DNA of 64,000 bases from Pseudidiomarina salinarum. GTDB lineage: Bacteria; Pseudomonadota; Gammaproteobacteria; Enterobacterales; Alteromonadaceae. The notes beneath the pieces were generated by a model, which saw only the letters and a list, made by a program, of their open reading frames with translations, was not told the origin of the DNA and did not search any database. The translations under genes and the position numbers were made by a program. Location of the stretch: contig NZ_JPER01000001.1 in assembly GCF_000753715.1 (NCBI RefSeq), positions 558,001-622,000 on the forward strand, given 5' to 3'. Below, piece after piece: positions 9,561-19,130 of the stretch; the stretch's first letter is position 1, and each line of letters begins with the position of its first letter.

Positions 9561-10537
9561 AGAAGTTATTGAGTGGAGCTATCGTTGCTGCTGTGATCTT
9601 GGCTGTTGCGCCGGCCCAGGCCGAAGAAGGCAAAGATTTCGCTGCCTATGTGCAGGCAATCAAAGCGGAAGCGCGTGCGGCGGGCTATACCGATGAAACC
9701 TTAGATAAAGCCTTTGCCGGCGTGAAATTTTATAAGCAGTCGGTTACCGCAGATAAAAACCAGCCAGAATTTAAACTGACCCTGGATACCTATCTGCCGC
9801 GCGCCGTACCTGAATGGAAAGCCGACAAGGCCGTCGAGCAGCATGCCAAGCATCGCGAGCTGCTGGAAAAAATCGGCGCCGAGTATGGTGTGCAGCCGCG
9901 GTTTATTGTTGCGCTGTGGGGAATAGAAACCAATTTTGGTTCATTCACCGGCGGCTTTGACGTCATTTCAGCCCTCACGACCATGTCGTATGAAGGTCGG
10001 CGCGAAGCATTCTTTAAAAAAGAATTATGGCATGCGCTGACGATTGTGCAGGAAGGGCATATCGATATAGAGCAAATGAAAGGATCATGGGCTGGCGCTA
10101 TGGGGCAGACTCAGTTTATGCCTAGCTCATTTATGGAGTACGCGGTCGATTATGACGGTGATGGTCGCAAAGATATCTGGAATTCGATGGGTGATGTATT
10201 TGCCTCGGCGGCTAATTACCTGAAGTCGGTCGGTTGGCAGGACGACGTCACCTGGGGACGACAAGTCACTTTACCGGATGATTTCGACACTGAGATGGCA
10301 TCGCTGAAGATCAAAAAACCATTATCTGAATGGCAGCAACTGGGCGTGCGTCGGATGGATGGCAGTGCTTTACCACAGCGCACGGATTTGGTTGCATCAG
10401 TGGTGATTCCTGATGACCGCGAAGGCCGCGTCTATCTGGCTTATTCGAACTATGACGCGCTGATGCGCTGGAACCGCTCGCATTACTTTGTTGCTGCGGT
10501 CGGTTATTTGTCTGATCGGATCCGGTTTCCCCGCTGA
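9557..10537 (+). CDS. Lytic murein transglycosylase, MltB-like
   Basis: A periplasmic peptidoglycan lyase of family 3 that cuts MurNAc-GlcNAc bonds and leaves 1,6-anhydro ends. The Sec signal peptide ends at AQA (about residue 22); there is no lipobox Cys, so the protein should be soluble. The catalytic Glu is E124 in WGIETNFG. AMGQTQFMPSSFMEYAVDYDGDG is the diagnostic block. At 326 residues it lacks the C-terminal peptidoglycan-binding domain seen in some relatives. It overlaps ycgL by 4 bp and ycgM by 1 bp (TGATG). Confidence 0.93.
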   Translation: MKKLLSGAIVAAVILAVAPAQAEEGKDFAAYVQAIKAEARAAGYTDETLDKAFAGVKFYKQSVTADKNQPEFKLTLDTYLPRAVPEWKADKAVEQHAKHRELLEKIGAEYGVQPRFIVALWGIETNFGSFTGGFDVISALTTMSYEGRREAFFKKELWHALTIVQEGHIDIEQMKGSWAGAMGQTQFMPSSFMEYAVDYDGDGRKDIWNSMGDVFASAANYLKSVGWQDDVTWGRQVTLPDDFDTEMASLKIKKPLSEWQQLGVRRMDGSALPQRTDLVASVVIPDDREGRVYLAYSNYDALMRWNRSHYFVAAVGYLSDRIRFPR

Positions 10538-11205
10538 TGTCGACACTGGTATCGCCAGGAAGGCTGCCGGTACTACCGGGTAAAATCGTCTGTGTGGGCC
10601 GGAATTACGCTGCCCATGCCGCCGAGCTGAATAACCCGCTGCCCGCGCAGCCCTTGTTGTTCATGAAGCCTGCCACGGCGGTAACCTGGTTGCCCGAAGT
10701 ACGGATCCCGGACGGGCATGGCGCTTGTCATCACGAACTCGAGCTTGCGGTTCGTATAGGTACGCGGCTGCGCCGGGCTACGCAGGAAGACGCGATGCGA
10801 AGTATTTCACACTACGGGCTGGCGTTGGATCTTACTTTGCGCGACGTTCAGGACCGGCTAAAGGCAGCCGGTCAGCCGTGGGAGCGGGCCAAAGCTTTTG
10901 ATGGTTCCTGTGCGTTGTCCGACTGGCTGCCAGCCGCTGGAATTGATCCACAGCAACCACTGGAATTGCAGCTGAGTATTAACGGTGAGGTTCGGCAGCG
11001 GGGCAACAGCGGCGACATGCTTTATAGTGTTGGCGCCTTGCTGGCAGATATCAGTCAGCAGTTTACCCTGTTACCTGGTGATGTGGTGCTGACCGGTACC
11101 CCGGCCGGGGTCGGGCCATTGCAGGTTGATGATCAGTTGCAACTGAGGCTGGCGCAGGGTGCGAATAGCTGGCACTGGACCGCTAAGGTTGTGCTGGATG
11201 ACTGA
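10537..11205 (+). CDS. ycgM: Fumarylacetoacetate-hydrolase-family protein (YcgM-like)
   Basis: A 222-residue FAH-fold enzyme, probably an acylpyruvase (C-C bond hydrolase) or oxaloacetate decarboxylase; the true substrate cannot be told from sequence. Landmarks are VCVGRNYAAHAAEL near the start, FMKPATAV, the metal-ligand region HHELELAVRIG (about residue 67), and the C-terminal LTGTPAGVGPL. Its start overlaps the transglycosylase stop, and its last 8 bases overlap ycgN. E. coli ycgM occupies the same place. Confidence 0.88.
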   Translation: MSTLVSPGRLPVLPGKIVCVGRNYAAHAAELNNPLPAQPLLFMKPATAVTWLPEVRIPDGHGACHHELELAVRIGTRLRRATQEDAMRSISHYGLALDLTLRDVQDRLKAAGQPWERAKAFDGSCALSDWLPAAGIDPQQPLELQLSINGEVRQRGNSGDMLYSVGALLADISQQFTLLPGDVVLTGTPAGVGPLQVDDQLQLRLAQGANSWHWTAKVVLDD

Positions 11206-11656
11206 AGCACCGTTCTGGGAGCGTAAAAAGCTGACAGAAATGACCACGGAAGAGTGGGAATCGCTCTGTGATGGTTGCGGTAAATGTTGCCTGCATAAGC
11301 TAATTGATGAAGATGACAGTACCGATGAGGTTCACTTTACTCATGTGTCCTGCCATTTACTGGATACCCAAACGGCGCGTTGCCGGCACTATGCTGATCG
11401 TAAAAACTATGTTCCTGATTGTGTGGTGATCACGCCTGAAAACCTCGAGGTGCTCGATTATATGCCGCCTTCCTGCGCTTATCGCCGACTGGCTGACGGG
11501 CGGGGGCTGGCAAGCTGGCACCCGTTACTGAACAACGGCGATCAAAGCGCTATGATCGCCGCCGGTATCAGTGCCGCGGGCCGGGTAACCAGTGAAGACC
11601 AGCTGCTCACTGAGCTTGAAGACTGTATTGTCAGCTGGCCGCTGCACGACTGTTAG
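11198..11656 (+). CDS. ycgN: YcgN/UPF0260 cysteine-cluster protein
   Basis: A 152-residue cytoplasmic protein of the CxxCxxCC family (CDGCGKCC about residue 23), thought to bind metal or a cluster; function unknown. I chose the ATG at 11198 because MTEAPFWERKKLTEM aligns with the E. coli YcgN opening and overlaps the ycgM stop in the usual coupled way. An upstream in-frame ATG at 11159 would add residues with no family counterpart. Its stop overlaps the convergent dsbB gene by 4 bp. Confidence 0.9.
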   Translation: MTEAPFWERKKLTEMTTEEWESLCDGCGKCCLHKLIDEDDSTDEVHFTHVSCHLLDTQTARCRHYADRKNYVPDCVVITPENLEVLDYMPPSCAYRRLADGRGLASWHPLLNNGDQSAMIAAGISAAGRVTSEDQLLTELEDCIVSWPLHDC

Positions 11657-12174
11657 GGTTTACGCACCCGAAGCAACCGGCAGAGCAATACCAGAATCGC
11701 AGCGACAAAGTAGCTCGCAAAGATAATCTGCATCCACTCCGGCATACTCAGGCCGATAAACTCCCAGTTAATGTCTCCGCATAAACCGCGGGCCGCGAAT
11801 AATCCAGGAAACCACTCGTGCAACGGCATAAAACCAGGAAAGGCAGGTACTGAGTCGCACACTGAGAAAAAGGCATTAGCGGCTTGTTGCATGGCGCTGT
11901 GCTCGGCCGCAATCAGATAACCCCAGCCAGCAGCAACCAACCAGCCGGCAAAACCGATCAGCCGCGCTATGACTGACGTCGGGGCAATCAGCGGTACCAG
12001 AGCGACCAGCCCGATGGCCAGTACCGCCACGCGCTGATAAATACACTTAACGCAGGGTTCCAGATCCATCTGGTACTGAAAATAAAGGGCAACGGCGACC
12101 AGTATAAATGCGCTGGCAGCCAGCACAGCCCAGGCGCTTCGGCGGTGAGGAAGAGCGGCGATTGAGGAAAGCAT
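11653..12174 (-). CDS. dsbB: Disulfide bond formation protein B
   Basis: An inner-membrane quinone reductase that reoxidises periplasmic DsbA. The 173-residue protein has four predicted membrane spans and both cysteine pairs at canonical spacing: C41/C44 in CVKC, and C106 and C132 in the second periplasmic loop. It is divergent from fadR. E. coli also has dsbB next to fadR, but with nhaB between them. Confidence 0.95.
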   Translation of the reverse strand: MLSSIAALPHRRSAWAVLAASAFILVAVALYFQYQMDLEPCVKCIYQRVAVLAIGLVALVPLIAPTSVIARLIGFAGWLVAAGWGYLIAAEHSAMQQAANAFFSVCDSVPAFPGFMPLHEWFPGLFAARGLCGDINWEFIGLSMPEWMQIIFASYFVAAILVLLCRLLRVRKP

Positions 12175-12261
12175 CGGGTTTATCTCAGTTATTATTGTTA
12201 ACGGATGCGCAAAACCTTACCTGAGCCCGGGAAGCTTGTCGATAGCCGCGAGGAACGGCGA

Positions 12262-12289
12262 TTAACAAAACTTGTCCGACCATTATAAA
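12262..12289 (+). promoter_or_regulatory. fadR promoter with an embedded FadR-like operator
   Basis: TTAACA (12262-12267) and TATAAA (12284-12289) are 16 bases apart on the fadR strand. Between them and touching the -10 lies AACTTGTCCGACCATTA (12269-12285), which matches the E. coli FadR consensus at 12 of 17 positions, including the TGTCCGACC core. The arrangement suggests negative autoregulation of fadR. Both elements are predictions. Confidence 0.6.
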
Positions 12290-12365
12290 CACTGGTAAAA
12301 TCAGTTGTAATTAGCCCTGAATATAACCTCAACAGGTACAGATTATCCAAAACACAGACCATTTT

Positions 12366-13076
12366 ATGATCATCAAAGCCCAGAGTCCGGCCGGCTTTGC
12401 CGAAGAATATATTGTTAAGTCAATCTGGACCGGGCATTTCGCCCCTGGCACTATTTTGCCGGCGGAGCGCGAATTGTCTGAGCTTATCGGGGTTACGCGT
12501 ACGACTTTGCGTGAGGTATTGCAGCGCCTTGCCCGTGATGGCTGGCTGACTATTCAGCATGGTAAGCCAACGCGGGTCAATAATTTCTGGGAAACCTCCG
12601 GACTCAATATTCTCGAAACCCTCGCCCGGTTAGATGAAGAAGGCATGCCGCAACTGGTCGATCAGCTGTTGTCTGCGCGCACTAATATCAGCGCGATCTA
12701 TATCAGATCGGCCGTGCGTTATAATGCCGACCGGGTGGTGGAACTACTGACCGAAGCCGAACAACTGGAAGATACTGCCGAAGCCTTTACCAAGTATGAT
12801 TACCACCTGAACCATGATTTGGCGTTTGCTTCACAGAACCCCATCTATGTGCTGGTGCTGAACGGCTTTAAGGGGCTGTATTCAAGAATTGGTAACTTCT
12901 ATTTCTCCAATCCCGAGGCCCGCGCGCTGGCGCGTAAATACTACGCTGACTTGCGTAATATGGCGGCTGAAGGTCGTAAGGATGATGCGGCTTTGCTGGT
13001 ACGGGAGTACGGTTACCGTTCAGGCAAGATCTGGTCTGATATGCGACCGGATATTCCGGCTAATCTGATTGAATGA
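12366..13076 (+). CDS. fadR: Fatty acid metabolism regulator FadR
   Basis: A GntR-family repressor/activator that releases DNA on binding long-chain acyl-CoA; it represses fad genes and usually activates fabA and fabB. The 236-residue protein has an N-terminal winged helix ([31 protein letters not shown] is the recognition region, shown in part: [17 protein letters not shown]) and an all-helical FadR C-terminal ligand domain. Length equals E. coli FadR (239). It has its own promoter in the dsbB-fadR gap and ends at a strong terminator shared with sodB. Confidence 0.95.
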   Translation: MIIKAQSPAGFAEEYIVKSIWTGHFAPGTILPAERELSELIGVTRTTLREVLQRLARDGWLTIQHGKPTRVNNFWETSGLNILETLARLDEEGMPQLVDQLLSARTNISAIYIRSAVRYNADRVVELLTEAEQLEDTAEAFTKYDYHLNHDLAFASQNPIYVLVLNGFKGLYSRIGNFYFSNPEARALARKYYADLRNMAAEGRKDDAALLVREYGYRSGKIWSDMRPDIPANLIE

Positions 13077-13097
13077 AGTGGCGGGAAATTAATCCAT

Positions 13098-13129
13098 AAA
13101 AAAGGTCGGCATGTAAGCCGACCTTTTTT
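13098..13129. terminator. Bidirectional intrinsic terminator, fadR/sodB
   Basis: A perfect 13-base inverted repeat, AAAAAAGGTCGGC and GCCGACCTTTTTT, with a 6-base loop. It sits between the convergent fadR and sodB stops. The A/T arms give a T-run on both strands, so it can end transcripts from either side. Confidence 0.93.
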
Positions 13130-13149
13130 GATCATAACGCGGTTGTGTT

Positions 13150-13731
13150 TTAAGCCAGGTTTTTCGCAACGAAATCCCAGTTTACAAGGTTCCAGAATGC
13201 GTCCAGATATTTTGGACGGGCATTACGGTAGTCAATGTAATAAGCATGTTCCCATACATCAACCGTCAGTAACGGCGTCAGGTTATCGTCAGTCAGCGGA
13301 GTTTCCGCGTTGCTGGTATTCACGATATCGACAGAACCGTCTGATTTTTTCACCAGCCAGGTCCAGCCAGAGCCAAAGTTAGCGACTGCTTTGTTGCTGA
13401 ATTCTTCTTTGAATTTATCAAAAGAACCAAACTTCGCATTAATCGCATCGGCTACTGCACCGGAAGGCTTGCCACCGCCATTCGGGCTCATGCAGTGCCA
13501 GAAAAAGGTGTGGTTCCACACTTGTGCAGCGTTATTGAAAACGCCACCTTTTGAATTCTTGATGATTTCTTCCAGAGAATCGCTTTCCTGGTCAGTTCCT
13601 TTGACGGCATCATTCAGTTTATTCACATAGGCCTGATGGTGCTTGCCATAATGATACTCGAGCGTTTCTGCTGAAATATGCGGCTCAAGGGCATTTTTTG
13701 CATAGGGTAGATCCGGTAGTTCGAATGCCAT
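13150..13731 (-). CDS. sodB: Superoxide dismutase [Fe]
   Basis: Cytoplasmic Fe superoxide dismutase of 193 residues, the same length as E. coli SodB. Metal ligands are visible as His in [12 protein letters not shown] (about 27), His in WNHTFFW (about 74), and Asp/His in [11 protein letters not shown] (about 157/161). [19 protein letters not shown] is a Fe-type stretch. Start ATG at 13731 has AAGGAGA upstream; the frame stays open further upstream but without family similarity. Divergent from grxD, with both lying in a redox-stress neighbourhood. Confidence 0.96.
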   Translation of the reverse strand: MAFELPDLPYAKNALEPHISAETLEYHYGKHHQAYVNKLNDAVKGTDQESDSLEEIIKNSKGGVFNNAAQVWNHTFFWHCMSPNGGGKPSGAVADAINAKFGSFDKFKEEFSNKAVANFGSGWTWLVKKSDGSVDIVNTSNAETPLTDDNLTPLLTVDVWEHAYYIDYRNARPKYLDAFWNLVNWDFVAKNLA

Positions 13732-13955
13732 GTGATTTTCTCCTTTTTTTAGTACGTCATTCAGATAAAAGTCACGGATACGAATTCGGTTTCTGTTGAA
13801 TTCGTAATGTGCTGTCCCTATATACCTAAATTGAGGCATATAAAATTAATTCAAGGGTAGTATAACCGATTTTGTCCGTTTCTGCCGTGCTGCCACGGCG
13901 TGATCTCTGTGGTAAACTAGGGGTCGATCGTTAGCAATATCAACATGAGGTGGTC

Positions 13956-14294
13956 ATGGAAACTGTGGAAAAAATTAAACAGCAGATTGAAGAGAATCCG
14001 ATCCTGCTTTATATGAAAGGCTCGCCGAAACTGCCAAGCTGCGGTTTTTCCTCGCAGGCCTCTCAGGCATTAATGAGTTGTGGGCAGCCGTTTGCTTACG
14101 TTGATATTCTGCAGAACCCTGACATCCGGGCGGAATTACCGAATTATGCCGACTGGCCGACCTTTCCTCAGCTTTGGATTGAGGGCGAGTTAATTGGCGG
14201 CTGCGACATTATTATTGAGATGTTCCAGAAGGGTGAACTGCAACAGCTGATTAGCGAAACTGCAGCACGCCATCCGGCACCGGAAGCAGAGTAA
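13956..14294 (+). CDS. grxD: Monothiol glutaredoxin (Grx4 type)
   Basis: Binds and delivers [2Fe-2S] clusters, often with BolA. The 112-residue protein has the monothiol CGFS active site (KLPSCGFSSQA, about Cys 28), the glutathione-binding WPTFPQLW block and GGCDI. I chose the ATG at 13956, with AGGTGG just before it; a GTG two codons earlier is possible. It lies directly upstream of a peroxiredoxin gene. Confidence 0.95.
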   Translation: METVEKIKQQIEENPILLYMKGSPKLPSCGFSSQASQALMSCGQPFAYVDILQNPDIRAELPNYADWPTFPQLWIEGELIGGCDIIIEMFQKGELQQLISETAARHPAPEAE

Positions 14295-14334
14295 TTTTTT
14301 TATTCATTGAACCAACAGAAAATGGAGACCGATC

Positions 14335-14940
14335 ATGGGTGTATTAGTTGGCCGTAAGGCGCCTAACTTCACAGCGTCAGCCGTACTGGGAAGCGGGGAA
14401 ATCGTTGATGATTTCAATCTGCATAACGAAATCAAAGGTGGCAAAGCCGTGGTATTCTTTTACCCGCTTGATTTTACCTTTGTTTGTCCGTCGGAGTTGA
14501 TTGCATTTGATCATCGCCTGGAAGAATTTAAAAAGCGTGGCGTAAAAGTTATCGGCGTTTCAATTGACTCGCAGTTCAGCCATAACGCATGGCGTAATAC
14601 CGCTACTGAAAACGGCGGTATCGGCGAGGTAAAATACCCGCTGGTAGCTGATGTTAAGCACAACATCTGTAAAGCCTATGACGTTGAGCATCCTGAAGCA
14701 GGCGTTGCGTTCCGCGCATCGTTCCTGATTGACGAAGAAGGCGTTGTGCGCCACCAGATCGTTAACGATCTGCCATTAGGCCGTAACATTGATGAAATGC
14801 TGCGCCTGGTTGACGCCCTGAACTTCCACCAGGAACACGGCGAAGTGTGTCCGGCTGGCTGGAAAGAAGGCGATGAAGGCATGAAAGCCGACAGCAAGGG
14901 TGTTGCAGACTATCTGTCTAAGCACTCAGGTAAGCTGTAA
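14335..14940 (+). CDS. Typical 2-Cys peroxiredoxin (AhpC/TSA family)
   Basis: Reduces hydrogen peroxide and organic peroxides. The 201-residue protein has the peroxidatic Cys in PLDFTFVCPSE (about residue 50) and the resolving Cys in GEVCPAGW (about residue 170). The GGIG loop and a C-terminal YLSKH segment resemble sensitive, over-oxidisable Prx1-type enzymes. No ahpF lies nearby, so thioredoxin is the likely reductant. It follows grxD by 40 bp and ends at a strong terminator. Confidence 0.93.
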   Translation: MGVLVGRKAPNFTASAVLGSGEIVDDFNLHNEIKGGKAVVFFYPLDFTFVCPSELIAFDHRLEEFKKRGVKVIGVSIDSQFSHNAWRNTATENGGIGEVKYPLVADVKHNICKAYDVEHPEAGVAFRASFLIDEEGVVRHQIVNDLPLGRNIDEMLRLVDALNFHQEHGEVCPAGWKEGDEGMKADSKGVADYLSKHSGKL

Positions 14941-14966
14941 TTTAACTGTCGCAGGACGAATAAATC

Positions 14967-15002
14967 AAAAGCCACCGCAGATTTTTCTGTGGTGGCTTTT
15001 TT
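14967..15002 (+). terminator. Intrinsic terminator after the peroxiredoxin gene
   Basis: AAAAGCCACC and GGTGGCTTTT form the base of a long stem extended by CAG/CTG, with a T-rich loop and a trailing T-run. The A/T symmetry suggests it may also end the convergent rnt transcript. Confidence 0.9.
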
Positions 15003-15022
15003 AATGCTGAAGCAGAAAAACC

Positions 15023-15679
15023 TTAATCAGTGGTCGTGGAGCGCGGCCAGCCACCGAGTTGCTGATAATGATTAACGATATAGCAAAATAGCTCGGCGGT
15101 GCGCTCGGTATCGTAAAGCGCACCGTGGGCCTGCTGCGTATCGAAAGGGATCCCGGCCGCCTGACAAGCTTTGATAAGCACGGTTTGACCAAGGGTCAAC
15201 GCCGCCAGAGCGGTGGTATCGAAGGTCACGAAAGGGTGAAAAGGATTGCGCTTTAAATTAACCCGCTCGGCAGCCGCCATCAGAAAGTTATGGTCGAAAG
15301 TGGCGTTATGTCCAACCAGCACGCAGCGCTGACAGCCAGCTTCCTTCTGCGCCTTACGGATAGGTTTGAAAAGCTCTTTCAGGGCGTATTCTTCCGCTAC
15401 CGCGCCACGCAGAGCCGAGTGCGGGTTGATGCCGTTAAAATCAATTGCCGCCTGCTCAATATTGGCACCCTCGAACGGCTCAACATGAAAATGAACGGTC
15501 TGATCAGGATGCAGCTGCCCTTGTTTGTCAAATTTCAGCGTCACAGCGGCAATTTCCAGCAGGGCATCGGTGCGGGGGTTAAAACCGCCGGTCTCAACAT
15601 CAATAACCACCGGCAGGTAGCCCCGGAACCGCTGTTTCATCTGTACGAGTGGATCGGTAGACAAAGGATCAGTAGACAT
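15023..15679 (-). CDS. rnt: Ribonuclease T
   Basis: A DEDD-family 3'-5' exonuclease that finishes 3' ends of tRNA, 5S and 23S rRNA. The 218-residue protein has the ExoI-like motif [20 protein letters not shown] (about residues 20-39), [10 protein letters not shown] (about 124) and the [14 protein letters not shown]-terminal motif (about 183). It follows gloA by 19 bp on the same strand, at the end of the rsx-nth-gloA run. Confidence 0.95.
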   Translation of the reverse strand: MSTDPLSTDPLVQMKQRFRGYLPVVIDVETGGFNPRTDALLEIAAVTLKFDKQGQLHPDQTVHFHVEPFEGANIEQAAIDFNGINPHSALRGAVAEEYALKELFKPIRKAQKEAGCQRCVLVGHNATFDHNFLMAAAERVNLKRNPFHPFVTFDTTALAALTLGQTVLIKACQAAGIPFDTQQAHGALYDTERTAELFCYIVNHYQQLGGWPRSTTTD

Positions 15680-15698
15680 AAATTCTCAGTGAGTTGGT

Positions 15699-16082
15699 TC
15701 AGGTACGTTCAATCAGCTCAATAGCGTAGCCATCGGGATCCCGGACGAAGGCGATCACTGTGCTGCCACCTTTAACCGGGCCTGGTTCGCGGTAGACATC
15801 CCCACCGGCTGCTTTGATCTGCTTACAGGTATGCTGAATATCTTCAACGCCAATCGCAATATGACCAAAAGCTTTGCCATGTTCGTATGAATCGACATCC
15901 CAGTTATAGGTCAGTTCCAATACCGTATGATCGGTTTCCGGACCGTAGCCGACAAAAGCCAGCGAGTACTTATACTCTTCATTGTCGGCCTGGCGCAACA
16001 GCTTCATGCCCATAACCTCGGTGTAAAATGTTATTGAGCGCTGTAAATCACCTACCCGTAACATGGTGTGCAGTAAACGCAT
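15699..16082 (-). CDS. gloA: Lactoylglutathione lyase (glyoxalase I)
   Basis: Converts the methylglyoxal-glutathione hemithioacetal to S-lactoylglutathione. At 127 residues it is the short, Ni-type bacterial form. Metal ligands appear as His in [11 protein letters not shown] (H5), Glu in HTVLELTYN (about 56), His in GHIAIGVED (about 74) and Glu in GYAIELIE (about 122). It starts 9 bp after nth; E. coli has gloA beside rnt as well. Confidence 0.96.
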   Translation of the reverse strand: MRLLHTMLRVGDLQRSITFYTEVMGMKLLRQADNEEYKYSLAFVGYGPETDHTVLELTYNWDVDSYEHGKAFGHIAIGVEDIQHTCKQIKAAGGDVYREPGPVKGGSTVIAFVRDPDGYAIELIERT

Positions 16083-16091
16083 ATGAAGTCC

Positions 16092-16730
16092 TTAGTCGTC
16101 GGATGTTTTGTGCGGATATTCGCAAAGATCTTCGATCAGGCAACTACCGCAGCGCGGTTTACGCGCGATACAAGTATAGCGGCCATGCAGAATAAACCAG
16201 TGGTGCGCGTCGGTTTTGAATTCTTTAGGGATTACTTTTTCCAGCTTATCCTCAACGGCGCGGACATTTTTTCCGGGCGCAAATTTAGTGCGGTTAGCGA
16301 CCCGGAAAATATGGGTATCAACGGCAATAGTCGGCCAGCCAAAAGCAGTATTCAGCACCACATTAGCGGTTTTGCGGCCAACCCCCGGCAAGGATTCCAG
16401 CGCCTCGCGATCTTCCGGTACTTCGCCGTGATAATCACGCACTAAGATAGCGCAGGTTTTGATAATGTTTTCGGCTTTGCTGTTATAGAGTCCGATGCTG
16501 TTGATATAGTCTTTCAGGCCGTCTACGCCCAGCGCCAGAATCGCACCCGGCGTATTGGCATCGGGAAACAGCTTACTGGTTGCTTTGTTGACGCCTTTAT
16601 CGGTGGCCTGGGCAGAGAGTATGACCGCAATCAGCAGCTCGAAGGTCGAGCTGTACTCGAGTTCGGTATCCGGGTTGGGGTTACTGTCACGGAAGCGGGT
16701 GAGAATTTCGATTCGTTTCTGTTTATTCAT
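16092..16730 (-). CDS. nth: Endonuclease III
   Basis: A base-excision repair glycosylase/AP lyase for oxidised pyrimidines. The 212-residue protein has the helix-hairpin-helix [13 protein letters not shown] with its catalytic Lys (about 120), the catalytic Asp in VDTHIFRV (about 138) and the C-terminal 4Fe-4S loop [17 protein letters not shown]. It overlaps rsxE by 4 bp, as the last gene of the conserved rsxABCDGE-nth cluster. Confidence 0.96.
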   Translation of the reverse strand: MNKQKRIEILTRFRDSNPNPDTELEYSSTFELLIAVILSAQATDKGVNKATSKLFPDANTPGAILALGVDGLKDYINSIGLYNSKAENIIKTCAILVRDYHGEVPEDREALESLPGVGRKTANVVLNTAFGWPTIAVDTHIFRVANRTKFAPGKNVRAVEDKLEKVIPKEFKTDAHHWFILHGRYTCIARKPRCGSCLIEDLCEYPHKTSDD

Positions 16731-17416
16731 TGGGCAGTCACCCGGGCTCGGGTTACTTGTTTGGCGGGCTGTTTAGCACGCTGTTCGCGATAATGATCGA
16801 TAAGGTTTTTCAGGGCAATAATAAAGCCCATGGCGATAAAAGCGCCCGGCGGAAGTATCGCCAGCAATAACGGGTAGTCAACTGCAAAGAGTTCCACCCG
16901 CAGGCCCGCGGCCCAGTCGCCCAGCAGCAGTTCGGCGCCATCGAACAGGCTACCGTTGCCGATGATTTCGCGCACGCCGCCAAGCACGACTAAGACCGCA
17001 CTGAAACCTATACCCATCATCAGCCCATCAAAGGCCGAACGACGCCAGGGATTTTTTGAAGCGTAGGCTTCAGCCCGGCCGATAATGGCGCAGTTGGTGA
17101 CGATTAGCGGGATAAAGATCCCCAGCGACTGATACAGACCGTAGACATAGGCGTTCATCAGTAACTGGATAACGGTGACAAAGGTCGCAATGACCATGAC
17201 GAAAACCGGAATACGAATTTCTTTTGGTACCCAGTCGCGAACCAGTGACACCGTGATATTCGAGCCAACTAAAACCAGTAAGGTAGCCAGCCCCAGACCA
17301 AGCGCGTTGGTGACGGTGGAGGTCACCGCCAGCAGTGGACACAGGCCAAGTAATTGCACCAGAGCGGGGTTGTTCGCCCACAGGCCTTGCCATGTCAGTT
17401 CTTTGTATTCGTTCAT
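16727..17416 (-). CDS. rsxE: Rsx/Rnf electron transport complex subunit E
   Basis: An integral inner-membrane subunit of the Rsx complex, which uses NADH or the ion gradient to reduce ferredoxin-like partners and, in E. coli, to keep SoxR reduced. The 229-residue protein has about six membrane spans and the family stretch [20 protein letters not shown] near the N-terminus. It is paralogous to RsxA. 4-bp overlaps link it to rsxG and nth. Confidence 0.95.
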   Translation of the reverse strand: MNEYKELTWQGLWANNPALVQLLGLCPLLAVTSTVTNALGLGLATLLVLVGSNITVSLVRDWVPKEIRIPVFVMVIATFVTVIQLLMNAYVYGLYQSLGIFIPLIVTNCAIIGRAEAYASKNPWRRSAFDGLMMGIGFSAVLVVLGGVREIIGNGSLFDGAELLLGDWAAGLRVELFAVDYPLLLAILPPGAFIAMGFIIALKNLIDHYREQRAKQPAKQVTRARVTAQ

Positions 17417-18075
17417 GGTTCTGCCTTTTCCGGAACAGTTGAAGGCACCGGCTCGTTACAGTTGGCCGGCTGCCGGAACCAGTCTTGCTGATGCTGCTTA
17501 AATACCCTGACAGCGCGTTCTACCGCCTGCACCACAGCGCGCGGCGTGATGGTGGCGCCGGTGAACTGATCAAACTGACCGCCATCGCGCTTTACCGCCC
17601 AGCGCGGGTCATCCTCAGCACGGACTTCGCGCCCGTCAAAACTGGTTATCCAGTCATTTTTACGGATTTCAATCTTGTCGCCAAGGCCCGGGGTTTCCTG
17701 ATGCTGCAGCGTTCGTACGCCGGCCACACTGCCATCGGTATATACCGCAACCAGTAGCTTAATAGCCCCACTATAACCATTTGGCGCCGTCACTTCCATG
17801 GCCGCAGCCACGGGCTCGCCGTTCATCGTTGCCCGGTAAACGGCCTGGGGTGGGGGGCCAAGCTGTTCGTAACGCACCCGGATACAACTCTGATATAAGT
17901 CGTTGTCATGCTCGTTTGGTGCAATCACCTGGTTCAGTACCTGCAGCAACTCCTGTTGCTGCTGGCGGGCGATCGGTTCAGCGGTTAAGCGGGCGGTGAT
18001 CACCACCAACAAAGTGGCTGCGCAGGCAAAAGCTGCCAGGATCAGACCGTTACGCTGCATACTTCTGGCGATCAT
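17413..18075 (-). CDS. rsxG: Rsx/Rnf electron transport complex subunit G
   Basis: A periplasm-facing flavoprotein with one N-terminal membrane anchor (residues ~10-27). The [11 protein letters not shown] motif (about residue 170) holds the Thr that receives a covalent FMN through a phosphoester bond. At 220 residues the length is usual. It sits between rsxD and rsxE with 4-bp overlaps on both sides. Confidence 0.95.
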   Translation of the reverse strand: MIARSMQRNGLILAAFACAATLLVVITARLTAEPIARQQQQELLQVLNQVIAPNEHDNDLYQSCIRVRYEQLGPPPQAVYRATMNGEPVAAAMEVTAPNGYSGAIKLLVAVYTDGSVAGVRTLQHQETPGLGDKIEIRKNDWITSFDGREVRAEDDPRWAVKRDGGQFDQFTGATITPRAVVQAVERAVRVFKQHQQDWFRQPANCNEPVPSTVPEKAEP

Positions 18076-19130
18076 GGGTGACCTCGATGGCCATAAACGA
18101 CCGGCCGGGTGTATTTATCAATTACCGGTACCATCATGTTGCCCAGCAGCACCGCGAACGCGACCCCGTCGGGATAACCGCCCCAGGTACGAATGATATA
18201 TACCAGTGCACCAATGAGCAGACCGAACCACAGCCGGCCGCGATTGGAGGTGGCGGCGGTAACGGGATCCGTCGCTATGAAAAAGGCGCCGAGCATGGTC
18301 GCACCGCTGAATAAGTGTAGTACCGGACCAATTTGCTGATCGGGGGCAAAGGCCGCGCCAAGCAGCGCCGGCAGGCCAAGACCCAGCAGAACACCTGCGG
18401 GGATATGCCAGCTAATCACGCGCAATTTGATGAGTACCAGCCCGCCGAGCAGGTAAGCCAGGTTAATCCACTGCCAGCCAACGCCGGCAAAGTCGGTAAA
18501 GATAGGCTTGTCAGTGGCTTCAGCCAGGGTCATCTGGCTTCCCAGGTCAGTACGCAGACTGTCCAGCGGGGTGGCCATTGTCAGGCCGTCGATGCCGGTG
18601 CGCAGTTGCTCGAGGTTATAGCCGGCACTGGTGTAGCCACTGACAATCAGGTTGATGGTATCAACCACTGAAATACTGTGTTCCGTCAGCATGGTGGGGG
18701 CCGGCCAGCTGGTCATCTGTACCGGGAACGACACCAGCAGCACAACATAGCCCGCCATGGCCGGGTTAAAGAGGTTCTGTCCGACTCCGCCGTACACGTG
18801 TTTTACCACAATGACCGCAAAGGCGGTGCCGATGACAATAATCCACCAGGGCGCCAGGGCGGGGATACTGATGGCCAGCAGTACCGCAGTCACCATTGCG
18901 GTATGATCACGCCAGGCTGACCACATGGGACGCCCCCGCAGGCGCATGCAAAGGCCTTCAGCCAGCCAGGCGGTGGCCAGCGCAAGTATCAGCTGGAACC
19001 ATACCCCCCAGCCAAAAAATACGCTTTGCAATATCACGCCAGGGATCAGCGCCAGATAAACCAGCCGCATAATTTGCCGGGTAGTGCGGCGCTGATGGGT
19101 ATGGGGAGAGGCCGCTATTTTAAAGGTCAT
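18072..19130 (-). CDS. rsxD: Rsx/Rnf electron transport complex subunit D
   Basis: A polytopic membrane subunit of 352 residues with a covalently bound FMN; the acceptor Thr lies in SGATMLGAFF (about residue 277). The opening PHTHQRRTTRQIMRLVY is typical of the NQR2/RnfD family. Overlaps its neighbours by 4 bp each. Confidence 0.95.
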   Translation of the reverse strand: MTFKIAASPHTHQRRTTRQIMRLVYLALIPGVILQSVFFGWGVWFQLILALATAWLAEGLCMRLRGRPMWSAWRDHTAMVTAVLLAISIPALAPWWIIVIGTAFAVIVVKHVYGGVGQNLFNPAMAGYVVLLVSFPVQMTSWPAPTMLTEHSISVVDTINLIVSGYTSAGYNLEQLRTGIDGLTMATPLDSLRTDLGSQMTLAEATDKPIFTDFAGVGWQWINLAYLLGGLVLIKLRVISWHIPAGVLLGLGLPALLGAAFAPDQQIGPVLHLFSGATMLGAFFIATDPVTAATSNRGRLWFGLLIGALVYIIRTWGGYPDGVAFAVLLGNMMVPVIDKYTRPVVYGHRGHP

